Source: Rhodospirillaceae bacterium
GTDB taxonomy: Bacteria > Pseudomonadota > Alphaproteobacteria > JAEUKQ01
Assembly (NCBI GenBank): GCA_016722635.1
Contig: JADKIX010000010.1
Location: 372,001 to 436,000 of the forward strand
Length of the DNA: 64,000 nucleotides
Reading direction: 5' to 3'
The notes below the pieces were generated by a model. It was not told the DNA's origin and searched no databases. It was given only the letters and a program-made list of their open reading frames with translations. A program made the position numbers and the translations under genes. Shown here one piece after another: positions 9,086 to 18,642 of the stretch. The number at the start of each line of letters is the position of its first letter. Within the stretch, counting starts at the first letter, position 1.

Positions 9086-9718
9086 TTATTTGGATTGGCG
9101 GAAGATAAAATTGAATTTTTTTGCGGCATGAACCGCACCCTCCGGGTGATTCCAAAGTCCATTGCTAACGGCTAGAAAATCAGCGCCCGCTTCAATTAAC
9201 GGTAAACAGTTTTCTGTGGTAATCCCCCCTATCGCAACGCAGGGGGTAGTGGTGGTGAGATGCCAGTCTTTTATCAATTCAAGGGTGGCTTGGCCTTCTG
9301 GTTGAGGCTTGGTGGCACTCGGAAAGAAAGCGCCAAAAGCCACATAATCAGCACCGGCCTCTGCGGCTTGATAAGCCAGATCTTTTGAGGCATGGCAGGT
9401 GACGCCAATCATTTTATTTGGACCCAACAGCTTTCTACTTTTTGCATAATCCATATCTTTCTGGCCAATATGGACACCATCCGCGTTAAGCTTCTTCGCC
9501 AAATCAGGTCGATCATTAATAATAAAAGATGTACCAAAATGATCGGTAATTTTTTTTATTCTCTGGCCGTATACGATAACCATTTCTTCTTGTAATGGTT
9601 TTAACCTTAATTGGAGGCAAGCAACCGGAACCGCCTGCAAAATTTGTTCCAAGGTTTTACAAAACGAATCTATTGCCAAATGTGGCGGCGTAATAAGGTA
9701 AAGTTGGCTGGTATCCAA
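9086..9718 (-). CDS. thiE: thiamine-phosphate synthase
   Basis: Joins the thiazole phosphate and pyrimidine diphosphate moieties to thiamine phosphate. A 210-residue TIM barrel with typical landmarks: LYLITPP at the N-terminus, IINDRPDLAKKLNADGVHIGQ, GVTCHASKDL, YVAFGAFFPSATKP and VAIGGITTEN (phosphate site). It is the last gene of the tkt-gap-x-fba operon. Its TTG start directly abuts the fba stop codon, implying translational coupling. Transketolase, the first gene of the operon, uses thiamine diphosphate, so the linkage makes metabolic sense. Confidence 0.88.
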   Translation of the reverse strand: MDTSQLYLITPPHLAIDSFCKTLEQILQAVPVACLQLRLKPLQEEMVIVYGQRIKKITDHFGTSFIINDRPDLAKKLNADGVHIGQKDMDYAKSRKLLGPNKMIGVTCHASKDLAYQAAEAGADYVAFGAFFPSATKPQPEGQATLELIKDWHLTTTTPCVAIGGITTENCLPLIEAGADFLAVSNGLWNHPEGAVHAAKKFNFIFRQSK

Positions 9719-10639
9719 TTATTTTTTGCCCAAATAGATAGCAATTAAATTTTCGAGTAATTGTAAAGCCTCTTGCCGCGGACGTTGAAAGCAATTGCGG
9801 CCGATAATAGAACCGTTGCCGCCGCCATCTAGGATAGCGCGCGCTTCTAACAGTAGAGGATCGCTTTCCTTCGTGGCCCCCCCGGAAAACACAACCAACC
9901 GGCGGCCGTTAAAACAGGCCTCGACCACATGGGCAATCCGCTCTGACAAATGTTCATAACGGGCTTGCTGTGGTTGGTACAATTTTTTTGCTTCTTCCTG
10001 TTCGATATAATTGCTGGGTATTTTGACTTTAATGATATGTGCGCCCATCAGAGCAGCTACATGGGCCGCATACGCACAAACATCTAAAGCTGTTTCCCCA
10101 TTTTTTGAAAGGGAAGGGCCACGCGGATATGACCAGATGACAGCTGCTAAACCGCAAGATTTTGCTTCTGCAATGATTTCACGCCCTTCCTCAATCATCT
10201 CATATGATTGATCAGCTCCTGGATAGATTGTTAAGCCCACAGCCACACAACCCAATCTTAAAGCATCTTTGACAGTACTGGTAAAAGCCTGATCTTTTAT
10301 TGTTGTTAAGCTATTTGAACTATTCATCTTTAAAATTAGTGGCAAGGCACCAGCAAAAGTATTGGCGCCCGCTTCTAATAAACCTAATGGGGCTGCAAAA
10401 GCGGACAAGCCAGCATCAACCGCTAATTGGAAATGGTAATGCGGGTCATAAGCAGCAGGATTGATCATAAAACTTCGGGCAGGTCCATGCTCAAAACCTT
10501 GGTCAACCGGTAAAATAACCAAACGCCCGCTTCCTGCCAAATGGCCATGCATCATGATTTTGGCAATATTGGCTTTTGTGCCGGGGTTATCACTTTCATA
10601 ATGTCCCAATATTTTTTTAACGGTGGAAGTCATGTACAT
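9719..10639 (-). CDS. fba: class I fructose-bisphosphate aldolase
   Basis: Cleaves fructose 1,6-bisphosphate into DHAP and glyceraldehyde 3-phosphate by a Schiff-base mechanism. It belongs to the FbaB/DhnA-type class I group rather than the Zn-dependent class II group. Seen: VILPVDQGFEHGP, VIWSYPRGP, HIIKVKIPSNY (candidate Schiff-base Lys) and VVFSGGATK (phosphate loop). The 306-residue length is normal. AAGGA lies about ten bases before the ATG. It abuts thiE and follows an unknown gene where pgk might have been expected. Confidence 0.88.
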   Translation of the reverse strand: MYMTSTVKKILGHYESDNPGTKANIAKIMMHGHLAGSGRLVILPVDQGFEHGPARSFMINPAAYDPHYHFQLAVDAGLSAFAAPLGLLEAGANTFAGALPLILKMNSSNSLTTIKDQAFTSTVKDALRLGCVAVGLTIYPGADQSYEMIEEGREIIAEAKSCGLAAVIWSYPRGPSLSKNGETALDVCAYAAHVAALMGAHIIKVKIPSNYIEQEEAKKLYQPQQARYEHLSERIAHVVEACFNGRRLVVFSGGATKESDPLLLEARAILDGGGNGSIIGRNCFQRPRQEALQLLENLIAIYLGKK

Positions 10640-10694
10640 CTCGGGTTTTTCCTTTTCTTATAAATAATCAAAACCTAGATTCTGCAAAATTCAA

Positions 10695-11138
10695 TTAAGC
10701 GCCCATTGAGTTTAAATATTCTTTTATATTTTTATCTGTATTATTGAGGCAAGATATATTTAATATTTCTTGTTCGGGTCGATCATAAAGATCTGCCTGA
10801 TAAAAAGCCGCAATTTGCTGTAGTTTTTTAAAGACTGTATGCTCTCCTTGAAAGCAAACTTTCTTGATCCCCAAAGACAAAGACTGTTGGACAAGATCGG
10901 GGCGATCACCGCAATCCAGGATTGCTTGGATAGGAAACATTATTTTTTCTTGGGCCTGGCGGGTCAAATGAAAAAACCAACTAGGCCCGTGGGTGACAGC
11001 GGCATTCTTGGGGCTCCAAAATATGATGCGAGGAAGCAAGGGATGGCATTCTTCAGCAACCAGCATAACATCCGCCAAGGTTTCAAAAGCGATCTGAATC
11101 ATCCTTTGCTTCGCTATAATGTTAACAAAAACTGGCAA
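10695..11138 (-). CDS. conserved-looking protein of unknown function in glycolytic operon
   Basis: A 147-residue protein from a TTG at 11138; an in-frame ATG 12 codons later (QRMIQIAFE) is an alternative. It reads like a small alpha/beta protein (MLVAEECHPLLPRIIFW, PIQAILDCGDRPDLVQQSL, IKKVCFQGEHTVFKKLQQIA). The CFQG.. segment followed by a helix recalls a barrel strand-loop-helix unit. It lies 21 bases after gap and 55 before fba, so it is very probably in the operon. I do not recognise the family and assign no function. Confidence 0.6.
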   Translation of the reverse strand: MPVFVNIIAKQRMIQIAFETLADVMLVAEECHPLLPRIIFWSPKNAAVTHGPSWFFHLTRQAQEKIMFPIQAILDCGDRPDLVQQSLSLGIKKVCFQGEHTVFKKLQQIAAFYQADLYDRPEQEILNISCLNNTDKNIKEYLNSMGA

Positions 11139-11159
11139 TCAAATCCCCATAAAGTCTTA

Positions 11160-12170
11160 TTATTTATTTGCTTTTGCCATAGCGACAGCGGTATCAGACA
11201 TGCGGTTGGAAAAACCCCATTCATTATCATACCATGCCATGACGCGGACAAACTGGCCGTCAATGACTTGGGTCTGTTTCAAATCAAAAATCGAGCTGGC
11301 CGGGTTGTGATTGAAATCGCTGGATACCAGCGGCTGATCATTGGTGATTAAAATACCTTTTAAGGCACCCTTGGAGGCGGCCAGTATGGCTTCGTTGATC
11401 TCTTGGACGTTGGTTTTGCGGGTGGGAACGAATTTAAAATCCACCATAGAAACATTGGGTGTGGGCACACGGATAGCGGTGCCATCTAATCTGCCAGCAA
11501 GTTCAGGTAATACCAGGCCAACCGCTTTGGCAGCCCCAGTGGTGGTCGGGATAATAGATAAGGCTGCAGCGCGGGCACGATATAAGTCTTTGTGCATCGT
11601 ATCAAGGACCGGTTGATCGCCGGTGTAACTATGGATAGTGGTCATGTATCCCCGTTCAATACCAACTGCTTGATGTAAGACATAAGCGACAGGTACCAAA
11701 CAGTTTGTGGTACAGGAGGCATTTGATATTAACGTATGTTTGGCCAAAATCTTATGGTGGTTAATACCGTAAACCACGGTTAAATCCGCATCATTAGAGG
11801 GGGCTGAAATCAAAACTTTCTTGGCGCCAGCGGTTAAATGGGCAGAAGCCTTATCACGCGAGGTAAAAATACCGGTGCATTCCATCACCACATCAATATT
11901 TAAATTTTTCCAAGGTAGTTTGCTTGGGTCTTTCTCGGCACTGACATGGATCCAATTTCTTCCTGCATGGATAGCATTTTCTTTACTTTCAACTTTGCCA
12001 GCAAAAGTTCCATGGACGCTGTCATAACGCAATAAGTGGGCATTGGTTTCGACAGGGCCTAAATCATTAATGGCAATAACCTCGATATCTTGGCGGCCGC
12101 TTTCCATAATCGATCTTAAAACCAAGCGGCCAATACGCCCAAATCCATTAATAGCAACCCGAATAGCCAT
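11160..12170 (-). CDS. gap: glyceraldehyde-3-phosphate dehydrogenase, type I
   Basis: Oxidises glyceraldehyde 3-phosphate to 1,3-bisphosphoglycerate with NAD(P). Seen: the Rossmann motif INGFGRIGRLVLR, the active-site SNASCTTNCLVP with the nucleophilic Cys, HSYTGDQPVLD, and WYDNEWGFSNRM at the C-terminus. I chose the ATG at 12170 because AAGGAAG sits about eight bases upstream; an ATG at 12176 adds two residues but is too close to that site. It follows tkt within about a dozen bases. Confidence 0.93.
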   Translation of the reverse strand: MAIRVAINGFGRIGRLVLRSIMESGRQDIEVIAINDLGPVETNAHLLRYDSVHGTFAGKVESKENAIHAGRNWIHVSAEKDPSKLPWKNLNIDVVMECTGIFTSRDKASAHLTAGAKKVLISAPSNDADLTVVYGINHHKILAKHTLISNASCTTNCLVPVAYVLHQAVGIERGYMTTIHSYTGDQPVLDTMHKDLYRARAAALSIIPTTTGAAKAVGLVLPELAGRLDGTAIRVPTPNVSMVDFKFVPTRKTNVQEINEAILAASKGALKGILITNDQPLVSSDFNHNPASSIFDLKQTQVIDGQFVRVMAWYDNEWGFSNRMSDTAVAMAKANK

Positions 12171-12182
12171 GTTCATTCTTCC

Positions 12183-14195
12183 TTATTTTTTTGGGATTGT
12201 TGATAGTCGTTGCACAATTTTTTCTACCACATTTTCAGCAGTTATTTTAAAATGTTTATAAAGATCGCTGGCAGGGCCTGACGCGCCGAACCCGGACATA
12301 CCAATAAATATACCATTTTCACCAATATATTTATGCCAGCCAAAATCGGCAGCGGCTTCAATAGCCACTTTCAAAACACCGGATTTTCCTAAAACTTGCT
12401 GCTGATAGGAAGCGGGCTGTTCATCAAATAAACGCCAGCAAGGCATCGATACCACGGTGCTGCCGATATTATTTTTTTCCAATTGGTTTTGCACATCCAA
12501 TGCCACCGATATTTCTGATCCGGTAGATATAAGGGTAATTTGGGAAGGGAGTGGAGATTGCTTCAAAACATATCCGCCGCGTTTAGACAAATTTTCGGCA
12601 AAGGGGGATGATCTTACCAAGGGAACAGCTTGCCTTGTCAAAACAATTGCACTGGGCCGATTGGTTTGTTCTAAGGCAATTTCCCAACTTTCTGCTGTTT
12701 CAATGCTGTCGGCTGGGCGTAATACCAAGATATTGGGTATAGACCGCAGGCTGGCCAGTTGTTCGATGGGCTGATGGGTAGGGCCGTCTTCCCCTAAACC
12801 AATTGAATCATGGGTTAAAACATAAATAACCCTTAATCCCATTAACGCAGATAAACGGATAGCGGGTTTGGCATAATCACTAAATACTAAAAACGTCCCG
12901 CCAAACGGGATGATTCCACCATAAAGGGCTAATCCGTTCATCATGGCGGCCATTGCATGTTCGCGGATGCCGTAATGGATATAATGACCGCCGGGGGACT
13001 TGGCATCTAAAAGCGATGTGTTTTTAGCTTTTGTATTATTGGATCCTGTTAAATCAGCCGATCCGCCAAGCAATTCCTTTAACAACGGCATCAATGTATC
13101 AAGCACTAATTGAGAAGATTGGCGTGTAGCCAATTTGCTGCCGGATGCAGCCATTTGTTGTTTTAATTGCAACAAGGGTTGCTGGATATTGTCGGTTAAC
13201 TGATGGTTAAGCCGTTGCTGAAACTTTTTTTGCAAAGGATGTTTTGCCAGCATATCCAACCATTTCTTCCGGGTGATTTGATGACGGGAAGCAGCTGTTA
13301 GCCATGCTTGCCGGATAGGTTCAGGAATAAAGAAAGCAGGATGATCCCATCCTAATTTTTGCCTTGCCCCCGCGATTTCATCAGCCCCTAAAGGACTGCC
13401 GTGGGTGGCGGCAGAACCAGCCTTTTTAGGTGCACCGTACCCAATGATGGTGCGACAGGCAATCAAACTGGGGCGCTGGCTTTGCTGTGCTTGAAGGATT
13501 GCTTGGCTAATTTCTTTAGGATTATGGCCATCAATCGATTGCGTGTTCCAGCCGCACGCCTGAAACCGGGTGATTTGATTTTCTGAGGTGCTTAAAGAAG
13601 TGGCGCCATCAATTGAAATTTTATTATCGTCAAAAAGCACAATTAATTTATTCAAATTGTAATGAGCAGCAAAGGTAATCGCTTCCTGACTTATTCCTTC
13701 CATTAAACAGCCATCGCCAACTATGACATAAGTATGATGGTTTAAAAGGTCGCCACCAAATTCGGCTGATAAATGTTTTTCAGCAAGCGCTATACCAACG
13801 GCATTGGCCAACCCTTGCCCTAAAGGGCCAGTAGTGGTTTCAATGCCTGACGCATGCCCATATTCTGGGTGGCCCGCTGTCCGGCTTCCCATTTGACGAA
13901 AATTTTTAATTTCATCCAAGGTCATATCCGCATAACCGCATAAATACAAAACCGCATACAACAACATCGATCCATGCCCTGCCGATAAAACAAAACGGTC
14001 GCGATTCGGCCAATGAGGGTCTTGGGGGTCGAATTTTAAAAATTGGGTGAACAAAACTGTTGCCACATCTGCCATTCCCATCGGCATCCCCGGATGCCCG
14101 CTTTGGGCTTTTTCAACCGCATCCATAGCTAACGCTCGGATGGCATTAGCCATATCTTGATCAGAAACGACGGAAGGCCTGGATCTATGATTCAT
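12183..14195 (-). CDS. tkt: transketolase
   Basis: Thiamine-diphosphate enzyme of the non-oxidative pentose phosphate pathway, transferring two-carbon units between sugar phosphates. It has 670 residues. Seen: AQSGHPGMPMGMADV, FVLSAGHGSMLLYA, GPLGQGLANAVGIA, the ThDP/Mg motif VGDGCLMEGISQEA...NLNKLIVLFDDNKISIDG (split here), the catalytic-side YGIREHAMAAMMNG and LTHDSIGLGEDGPTHQPIEQ. It is the first gene of an operon running to thiE; the promoter should lie in the AT-rich 14196-14433 spacer. AAAGG precedes the ATG. Confidence 0.95.
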   Translation of the reverse strand: MNHRSRPSVVSDQDMANAIRALAMDAVEKAQSGHPGMPMGMADVATVLFTQFLKFDPQDPHWPNRDRFVLSAGHGSMLLYAVLYLCGYADMTLDEIKNFRQMGSRTAGHPEYGHASGIETTTGPLGQGLANAVGIALAEKHLSAEFGGDLLNHHTYVIVGDGCLMEGISQEAITFAAHYNLNKLIVLFDDNKISIDGATSLSTSENQITRFQACGWNTQSIDGHNPKEISQAILQAQQSQRPSLIACRTIIGYGAPKKAGSAATHGSPLGADEIAGARQKLGWDHPAFFIPEPIRQAWLTAASRHQITRKKWLDMLAKHPLQKKFQQRLNHQLTDNIQQPLLQLKQQMAASGSKLATRQSSQLVLDTLMPLLKELLGGSADLTGSNNTKAKNTSLLDAKSPGGHYIHYGIREHAMAAMMNGLALYGGIIPFGGTFLVFSDYAKPAIRLSALMGLRVIYVLTHDSIGLGEDGPTHQPIEQLASLRSIPNILVLRPADSIETAESWEIALEQTNRPSAIVLTRQAVPLVRSSPFAENLSKRGGYVLKQSPLPSQITLISTGSEISVALDVQNQLEKNNIGSTVVSMPCWRLFDEQPASYQQQVLGKSGVLKVAIEAAADFGWHKYIGENGIFIGMSGFGASGPASDLYKHFKITAENVVEKIVQRLSTIPKK

Positions 14196-14433
14196 GGGGA
14201 CCTTTTAAAAAAAAGATGCAAATATAATCTTGGATCAGAACCGCTCATAAAGAGGCTCAAATATTTCAATCCATTATAAGCTATAAGATACAACCAAAAA
14301 ATCAACAAAACGTTTGAAAAAGCATAAAAGATTTAATTTCGAAGATAGTTTTTGTTTCAAAACTGCCTATTCTCAACTCTGGTTTTGGATGCAGCCAAGA
14401 TCATTTACACTTAGATTTACTAAAAATGGATGA

Positions 14434-15357
14434 TTATTTGGCATGGATTTTATGTTCTTGATATATGATATAGAGCCCGCTGCCAATAATAATTCCTGCA
14501 CCGCCAACCAGGTAATAATCGGGTATTTCTTGCCAGAAAAAATAACCGAGCATCCCCGAGAAAACAATTTCCATATAATCAAAAGGGGCAAGGATAACCG
14601 GGGAGGTTAACCGAAAGGCTTGTGTCATCATTAATTGGGCAATTCCCCCGATTAACCCTATGAGGCAAATCACCGCTAAATCACGGAAGGGTAAGGCTTG
14701 CCAGCCGATAATATCCTGCCGAACCAAGAAACTTTCGGGTTGTAACCACTGCCAGGGGATGGTAAGGCTGGCGCCAACCAAGCAAACAACCGTGAAATAA
14801 AAGGTGGTACTGCCCAAATTATCACGTTTTCCTAAATAGCGGATCATGGTGATGGATACAGCAAATAGGATAGCCGATGTTAGGGCAATCAGCGAGACAG
14901 GATTAAAAAGATCTGCACCAGGTCTGGTTATGAGTAACACTCCCGCAAAGCCAAATAAGATAGCCAACCAATATTGACGATTGATTTTTTCTTTTAAAAA
15001 AACAAACGCCAGAATTGGAATAAAAATAGTTCCGGCTAGAATCAGGGCAATCCCTTCCGCTAGAGGCAAAAGCTTCAACGAAATAAAAAAACAACCCATG
15101 GCAAAGAAACCAATGATGCCCCGTATTAATTGAAGCTTCAAATGGCGGGTTCGATAAAAACTTTGTTTTTGTATGATTTGGGAAAAAAGGATGATTGGCA
15201 ACAATCCAATCAGCATTCGAAATAAAAGGATTTGACTAATGGGATAATTATCGCTGGTCAATTTAATTAACGCACTGCCCGTGCTGCTTAAGAATACTCC
15301 GGCTACCATTAAAAAGATCGCTAAAAAGGTACGATAACGTAGGGATGATTGGGACAT
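14434..15357 (-). CDS. DMT-superfamily transporter (EamA type)
   Basis: A 307-residue integral membrane protein with about ten hydrophobic helices arranged as two EamA repeats (ALIKLTSDNYPISQILLFRM in the first, LTSAILFAVSITMIRYLGKR starting the second). The motif pattern and length match drug/metabolite transporters of the RhaT/EamA group, which export or import small metabolites across the inner membrane. The substrate is unknown. It stands apart from tkt by 240 bases and is on the same strand. Confidence 0.85.
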   Translation of the reverse strand: MSQSSLRYRTFLAIFLMVAGVFLSSTGSALIKLTSDNYPISQILLFRMLIGLLPIILFSQIIQKQSFYRTRHLKLQLIRGIIGFFAMGCFFISLKLLPLAEGIALILAGTIFIPILAFVFLKEKINRQYWLAILFGFAGVLLITRPGADLFNPVSLIALTSAILFAVSITMIRYLGKRDNLGSTTFYFTVVCLVGASLTIPWQWLQPESFLVRQDIIGWQALPFRDLAVICLIGLIGGIAQLMMTQAFRLTSPVILAPFDYMEIVFSGMLGYFFWQEIPDYYLVGGAGIIIGSGLYIIYQEHKIHAK

Positions 15358-15437
15358 TAGGGGGTCTTAAAAAATAGGTTGGATCAAAAATAAAAAAGCA
15401 GGGTTGAAGCCATAACATAACTGAAAAGAAGGTAACG

Positions 15438-15833
15438 CTAATAAATAAAAGTTAGGCGTACACGCTTAGATTTTATGAAATAAATGACTTGAATGACAAA
15501 GATAATGATGGCTGAAAAAAATCTAAAATCGGTGAAAGCAATCAAATTGATCAGCGAAACCAAGATAGCAACACTAAAATAGGTAATCGCTAAAGGGATA
15601 AATAAGCGTTTTTGTGCAAACATCCATAGCCACAGCCATAAAGTCAACAACATATTAATAGCGGCTATCCAGGTTTTTATAGATCCGGCATCAAAGTTAC
15701 GGAGGAGTAAAATCAACAGGGAACTAACAAAACTTAAAATAATCAGCAAACAGGGAATAATCAAAAATCCCCCTAGGCCAAAATATTTTAAAGAATTGGG
15801 CGGGGAGGGACTATTGAAATACTTCCTTATCAT
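15438..15833 (-). CDS. DUF2569-like membrane protein
   Basis: Four hydrophobic helices, an opening GLGGFLIIPCL motif and the ending SKRVRLTFI match the DUF2569 family of small membrane proteins of unknown role. I place the start at the ATG at 15833 (MIRKYFNS, 131 residues). The longer possibility from 15899 begins inside the 14-bp terminator hairpin of the upstream gene and is unlikely. A second DUF2569 protein with the same ends lies at 20989-21540. Confidence 0.6.
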   Translation of the reverse strand: MIRKYFNSPSPPNSLKYFGLGGFLIIPCLLIILSFVSSLLILLLRNFDAGSIKTWIAAINMLLTLWLWLWMFAQKRLFIPLAITYFSVAILVSLINLIAFTDFRFFSAIIIFVIQVIYFIKSKRVRLTFIY

Positions 15834-15885
15834 ATGGGGTGCCTGAGATTCCGGGTTTCTCAAATGACAAATGCAATGGGGTAGA

Positions 15886-15918
15886 AAGAAAGCCAGCAAT
15901 TATTTTGCTGGCTTTCTT
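15886..15918 (-). terminator. strong hairpin terminator
   Basis: A perfect 14-bp inverted repeat (15886-15899 with 15905-15918, AAGAAAGCCAGCAA / TTGCTGGCTTTCTT) around a five-base loop. On the minus strand it ends in a T-rich run, fitting an intrinsic terminator for the secreted-protein gene that stops at 15941. Confidence 0.8.
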
Positions 15919-15940
15919 AAGAAAGTAAAAAAAGGACTTT

Positions 15941-16621
15941 TTATTCTTGGTTCATGGTTTCATTGGTACAAGCATCCAAGGTTTTACTGATCGAGCCATA
16001 TTCAGCTACCACGACGGCAACCTCTTCCGGCATATTGCGGCCAAAAATAAATATCGATAAATCACAAGACACGCGGATGTTGGTGGTTGCAATTTGACTA
16101 TCTGTCAGGGTAATCCCTAATTTAGGGCCTAACAGCTTGCTATAAACATCGGTTGGGGCATCTGGTTGATCTGGAAGTGACGGTTGTAAAATCCTTTTAT
16201 CAGGATTTTGTTTGATCAACGCTTCTAAAGCTGGTGCACAAGCGGCTTTTTTATCGGCAGACAGCCAGGTTGAGCGGTAAATATCACAAAAATAAGCTGC
16301 TTCCAGTTTAATGGCTTGATCCACTGAAACAGCACCGTTTGTGAAAACAGTTGCATCCAGTGTGCCTAATTTTTCTTGGCAATAATTTAAATCTTGAGCA
16401 AGCTCCGTCGCACTCAATTTTTCCTTCGCAGCAACCAGCAAGCTTTGGCATACCTGCTCGGTCGTTAAAGTTGGTTGTGATGGAGGGGTGGTTTGGGCAG
16501 GTGGAGTTGTTGTTGGTTGTTGGGCGTAGGCGACCGCTGGCAGGAAAGCCGTGGCTAACAACGTAACGAATCGCACGGATTTAATTTTCAAAAACATTGC
16601 TGTCAAAATATGTTGCTCCAT
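15941..16621 (-). CDS. secreted protein, unknown function
   Basis: A 226-residue protein with a signal peptide (FVTLLATAFLPAVAYA then QQ, cleavage near residue 33) and a Pro/Thr/Gln-rich linker (about 34-52). The helical mature domain contains five Cys (EQVCQSL, NYCQEK, YFCDIY, KAACAP and VSCDLS) plus one near the C-terminus (LDACTN), suggesting periplasmic disulfides. An ATG nine residues in would give a more typical signal peptide. No family is recognised. A strong terminator follows it. Confidence 0.6.
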   Translation of the reverse strand: MEQHILTAMFLKIKSVRFVTLLATAFLPAVAYAQQPTTTPPAQTTPPSQPTLTTEQVCQSLLVAAKEKLSATELAQDLNYCQEKLGTLDATVFTNGAVSVDQAIKLEAAYFCDIYRSTWLSADKKAACAPALEALIKQNPDKRILQPSLPDQPDAPTDVYSKLLGPKLGITLTDSQIATTNIRVSCDLSIFIFGRNMPEEVAVVVAEYGSISKTLDACTNETMNQE

Positions 16622-16758
16622 TTAATAAGGGTCATTAATTACATTTGAATATAGGATAAAACTTGGCCATTATAAAGTAACGAAAAGAATAGGAAAAACT
16701 ATCATTTTATTTATCTAAGCCTCTCGATTTTTTTTGTTAGGCATTCATTAGGTTTCCG

Positions 16759-17499
16759 TTAATCTTGGCCGTCATCATCATCCATTTCTGTGATTAGTTT
16801 ATCAATATTTCCTTGATTGAGATGCTGACGCCTTCTGGAAGTAACCGAGACTGTTTTGGCGATTTTTGAAAAATTTGTCAAATATTCTTCAATTTTTTGG
16901 GACAAAGGATCCAAATGTTGGTTAAAGAAATGATCGGCATTTGCCATTAAATGATATTGTAGATTAATCCCCCGTTGATGAGAAAGTTTCTTCAAAAGTT
17001 TTTCAACTGCTTCATGGGGGACAACTGCGTCGTTTTGCCCATGAACAATGAATCCAGAGGTTGGGCAGGGGGCTAGGAAAGAAAAATCATACATATTTGC
17101 GGGCAATCCAACCGCCACAAAACTTTCAATTTCCGGGCGACGCATTAGTAGTTGCATCGCAATCCACGCACCGAAAGAAAAACCAGCAATCCAACAACTT
17201 TTTGCATTGGGGTTGTAGTTTTGTAACCAATCGAGGGCAGCGGCAGCATCGCTTAGTTCACCCTCTCCATTATCAAATTGCCCTTGTGAACGGCCAATTC
17301 CACGGAAATTAAAGCGCAGTACCGAAAAACCTTGTTTCGAAAAAGTATTGTACAGGGTGTAAACCACTTTATTATTCATAGTTCCACCGTGCAAAGGGTG
17401 TGGATGTAAAATTAAAGCTACCCCTGCATCTGGTTGGCTGCTTGGCAGATAACGCGCTTCGATCCGCCCAGCAGGGCCATTAATAATAACATCTGGCAT
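16759..17499 (-). CDS. alpha/beta hydrolase
   Basis: A 246-residue serine hydrolase. Seen: an oxyanion-side motif LHPHPLHGGTMNNKVV, the nucleophile elbow GFSFGAW, acid in VHGQNDAVVP and His in NADHFFNQH. The first motif marks a group common in alphaproteobacteria near cysE/cysteine desulfurase genes, of unassigned substrate. The C-terminal ~35 residues are polar and end in a DDDD run. It is divergent from cysE across a 394-base spacer. Confidence 0.8.
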   Translation of the reverse strand: MPDVIINGPAGRIEARYLPSSQPDAGVALILHPHPLHGGTMNNKVVYTLYNTFSKQGFSVLRFNFRGIGRSQGQFDNGEGELSDAAAALDWLQNYNPNAKSCWIAGFSFGAWIAMQLLMRRPEIESFVAVGLPANMYDFSFLAPCPTSGFIVHGQNDAVVPHEAVEKLLKKLSHQRGINLQYHLMANADHFFNQHLDPLSQKIEEYLTNFSKIAKTVSVTSRRRQHLNQGNIDKLITEMDDDDGQD

Positions 17500-17893
17500 A
17501 ATTATACTCGCTTTATAAAATGAAGAACCACCATAACTATTTTATCAAATAACGACAACCATTTTTTGGCGTTACCCGGGATAGATTTTGTAGCAAGAAA
17601 ATATTGTCATGAAATAAGGGGGATTATATTCCAATAAAAAATTACAACAGGAATAAAATCATGACTTTATAATCAGCTATTTATAATATTTAGACGATAA
17701 TTTTATTATCCCTGATAATTGTTCCGGATTAGGATAAAAAAGTTAAAAGATTTTTCATAGATACTGGAAGAAAATAGTGCACTATATTATTTAAACATTG
17801 CAATAGATCATGTAACTAACCCAACTATCAAGAATGTTGGCAAGAAATGATAGGGGAAAAATAGTTGCAATTGTTGAGTATAAGAGAAGAATT
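17500..17893. other. divergent intergenic region before cysE
   Basis: AT-rich spacer carrying the divergent promoters of the hydrolase and cysE. I saw no iscR gene and no convincing IscR-type site. An in-frame ATG at 17834 could extend CysE by 20 residues but has no ribosome site. Confidence 0.5.
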
Positions 17894-18571
17894 GTGAAAA
17901 AAATAATTCAGCAAATTGATTCGATGAAACTTCGGGATCCAGCCGCACGCTCCCGTTGGGAAATCGTTTTTTCTTATCCTGGGTTCCATATTTTATTTTT
18001 CTATCGTACGGCTTCTTGCCTATGGCATCACCGTCTTTATTTTCTAGCGCGGTGGGTTTCCCATTGGGGGCGTTGGTGTACGGGGATAGAAATCCATCCT
18101 GCTGCTAAAATCGGCAAACGATTATTTATTGATCATGGGATGGGGGTAGTCATTGGCGAGACAGCAGAAATTGAAGATGATGTTACCTTATATCATGCGG
18201 TGACATTAGGGGGTGTTGCACCTGCCGTAAATGCCTTGTCCCAAATTAACCGCAAGCGCCATCCTACGTTGAAAAACGGGGTGATCATTGGCGCGGGCGC
18301 ACAGATTTTAGGCCCCATAACAATCGGCAGGAATGCCAGGGTCGGGGCAAATGCCGTGGTTTTACATGATGTGCCGGAAGATACCACGGTCAGCGGTATA
18401 CCAGCCCGTGCTTTGCATAAGCCTCATCATGCGGCCAATAAATTTGCGGCTTATGGAATCTCTGACCATCATATCCCGGATCCGATTTTACATATTTTAG
18501 AAAATCAGCAACAAGAAATTTTGGAACTAAAGAAGAAAATGGATATGTTCATGACGGTAAAAGATAGATAA
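17894..18571 (+). CDS. cysE: serine O-acetyltransferase
   Basis: Acetylates serine with acetyl-CoA, the first step of cysteine synthesis. A short-form CysE/EpsC-type protein. Seen: RDPAARSRWEIVFSYPGFH, GIEIHPAAKIG, FIDHGMGVVIGETAEI, the hexapeptide-repeat left-handed helix (GAGAQILGPITIGRNARVGA) and VSGIPARAL. I chose the GTG at 17894 (225 residues) because AGAGAAG sits just before it and the family N-terminus starts about there; the ATG at 17834 lacks a ribosome site. It supplies cysteine for the two desulfurases encoded next. Confidence 0.88.
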   Translation: MKKIIQQIDSMKLRDPAARSRWEIVFSYPGFHILFFYRTASCLWHHRLYFLARWVSHWGRWCTGIEIHPAAKIGKRLFIDHGMGVVIGETAEIEDDVTLYHAVTLGGVAPAVNALSQINRKRHPTLKNGVIIGAGAQILGPITIGRNARVGANAVVLHDVPEDTTVSGIPARALHKPHHAANKFAAYGISDHHIPDPILHILENQQQEILELKKKMDMFMTVKDR

Positions 18572-18642
18572 AATAAGTAATGAAACTGACTTTATAGCTT
18601 AAGAAAATATATGGGTTGTATTGGTAAAGAAAGGTCGTTCCT

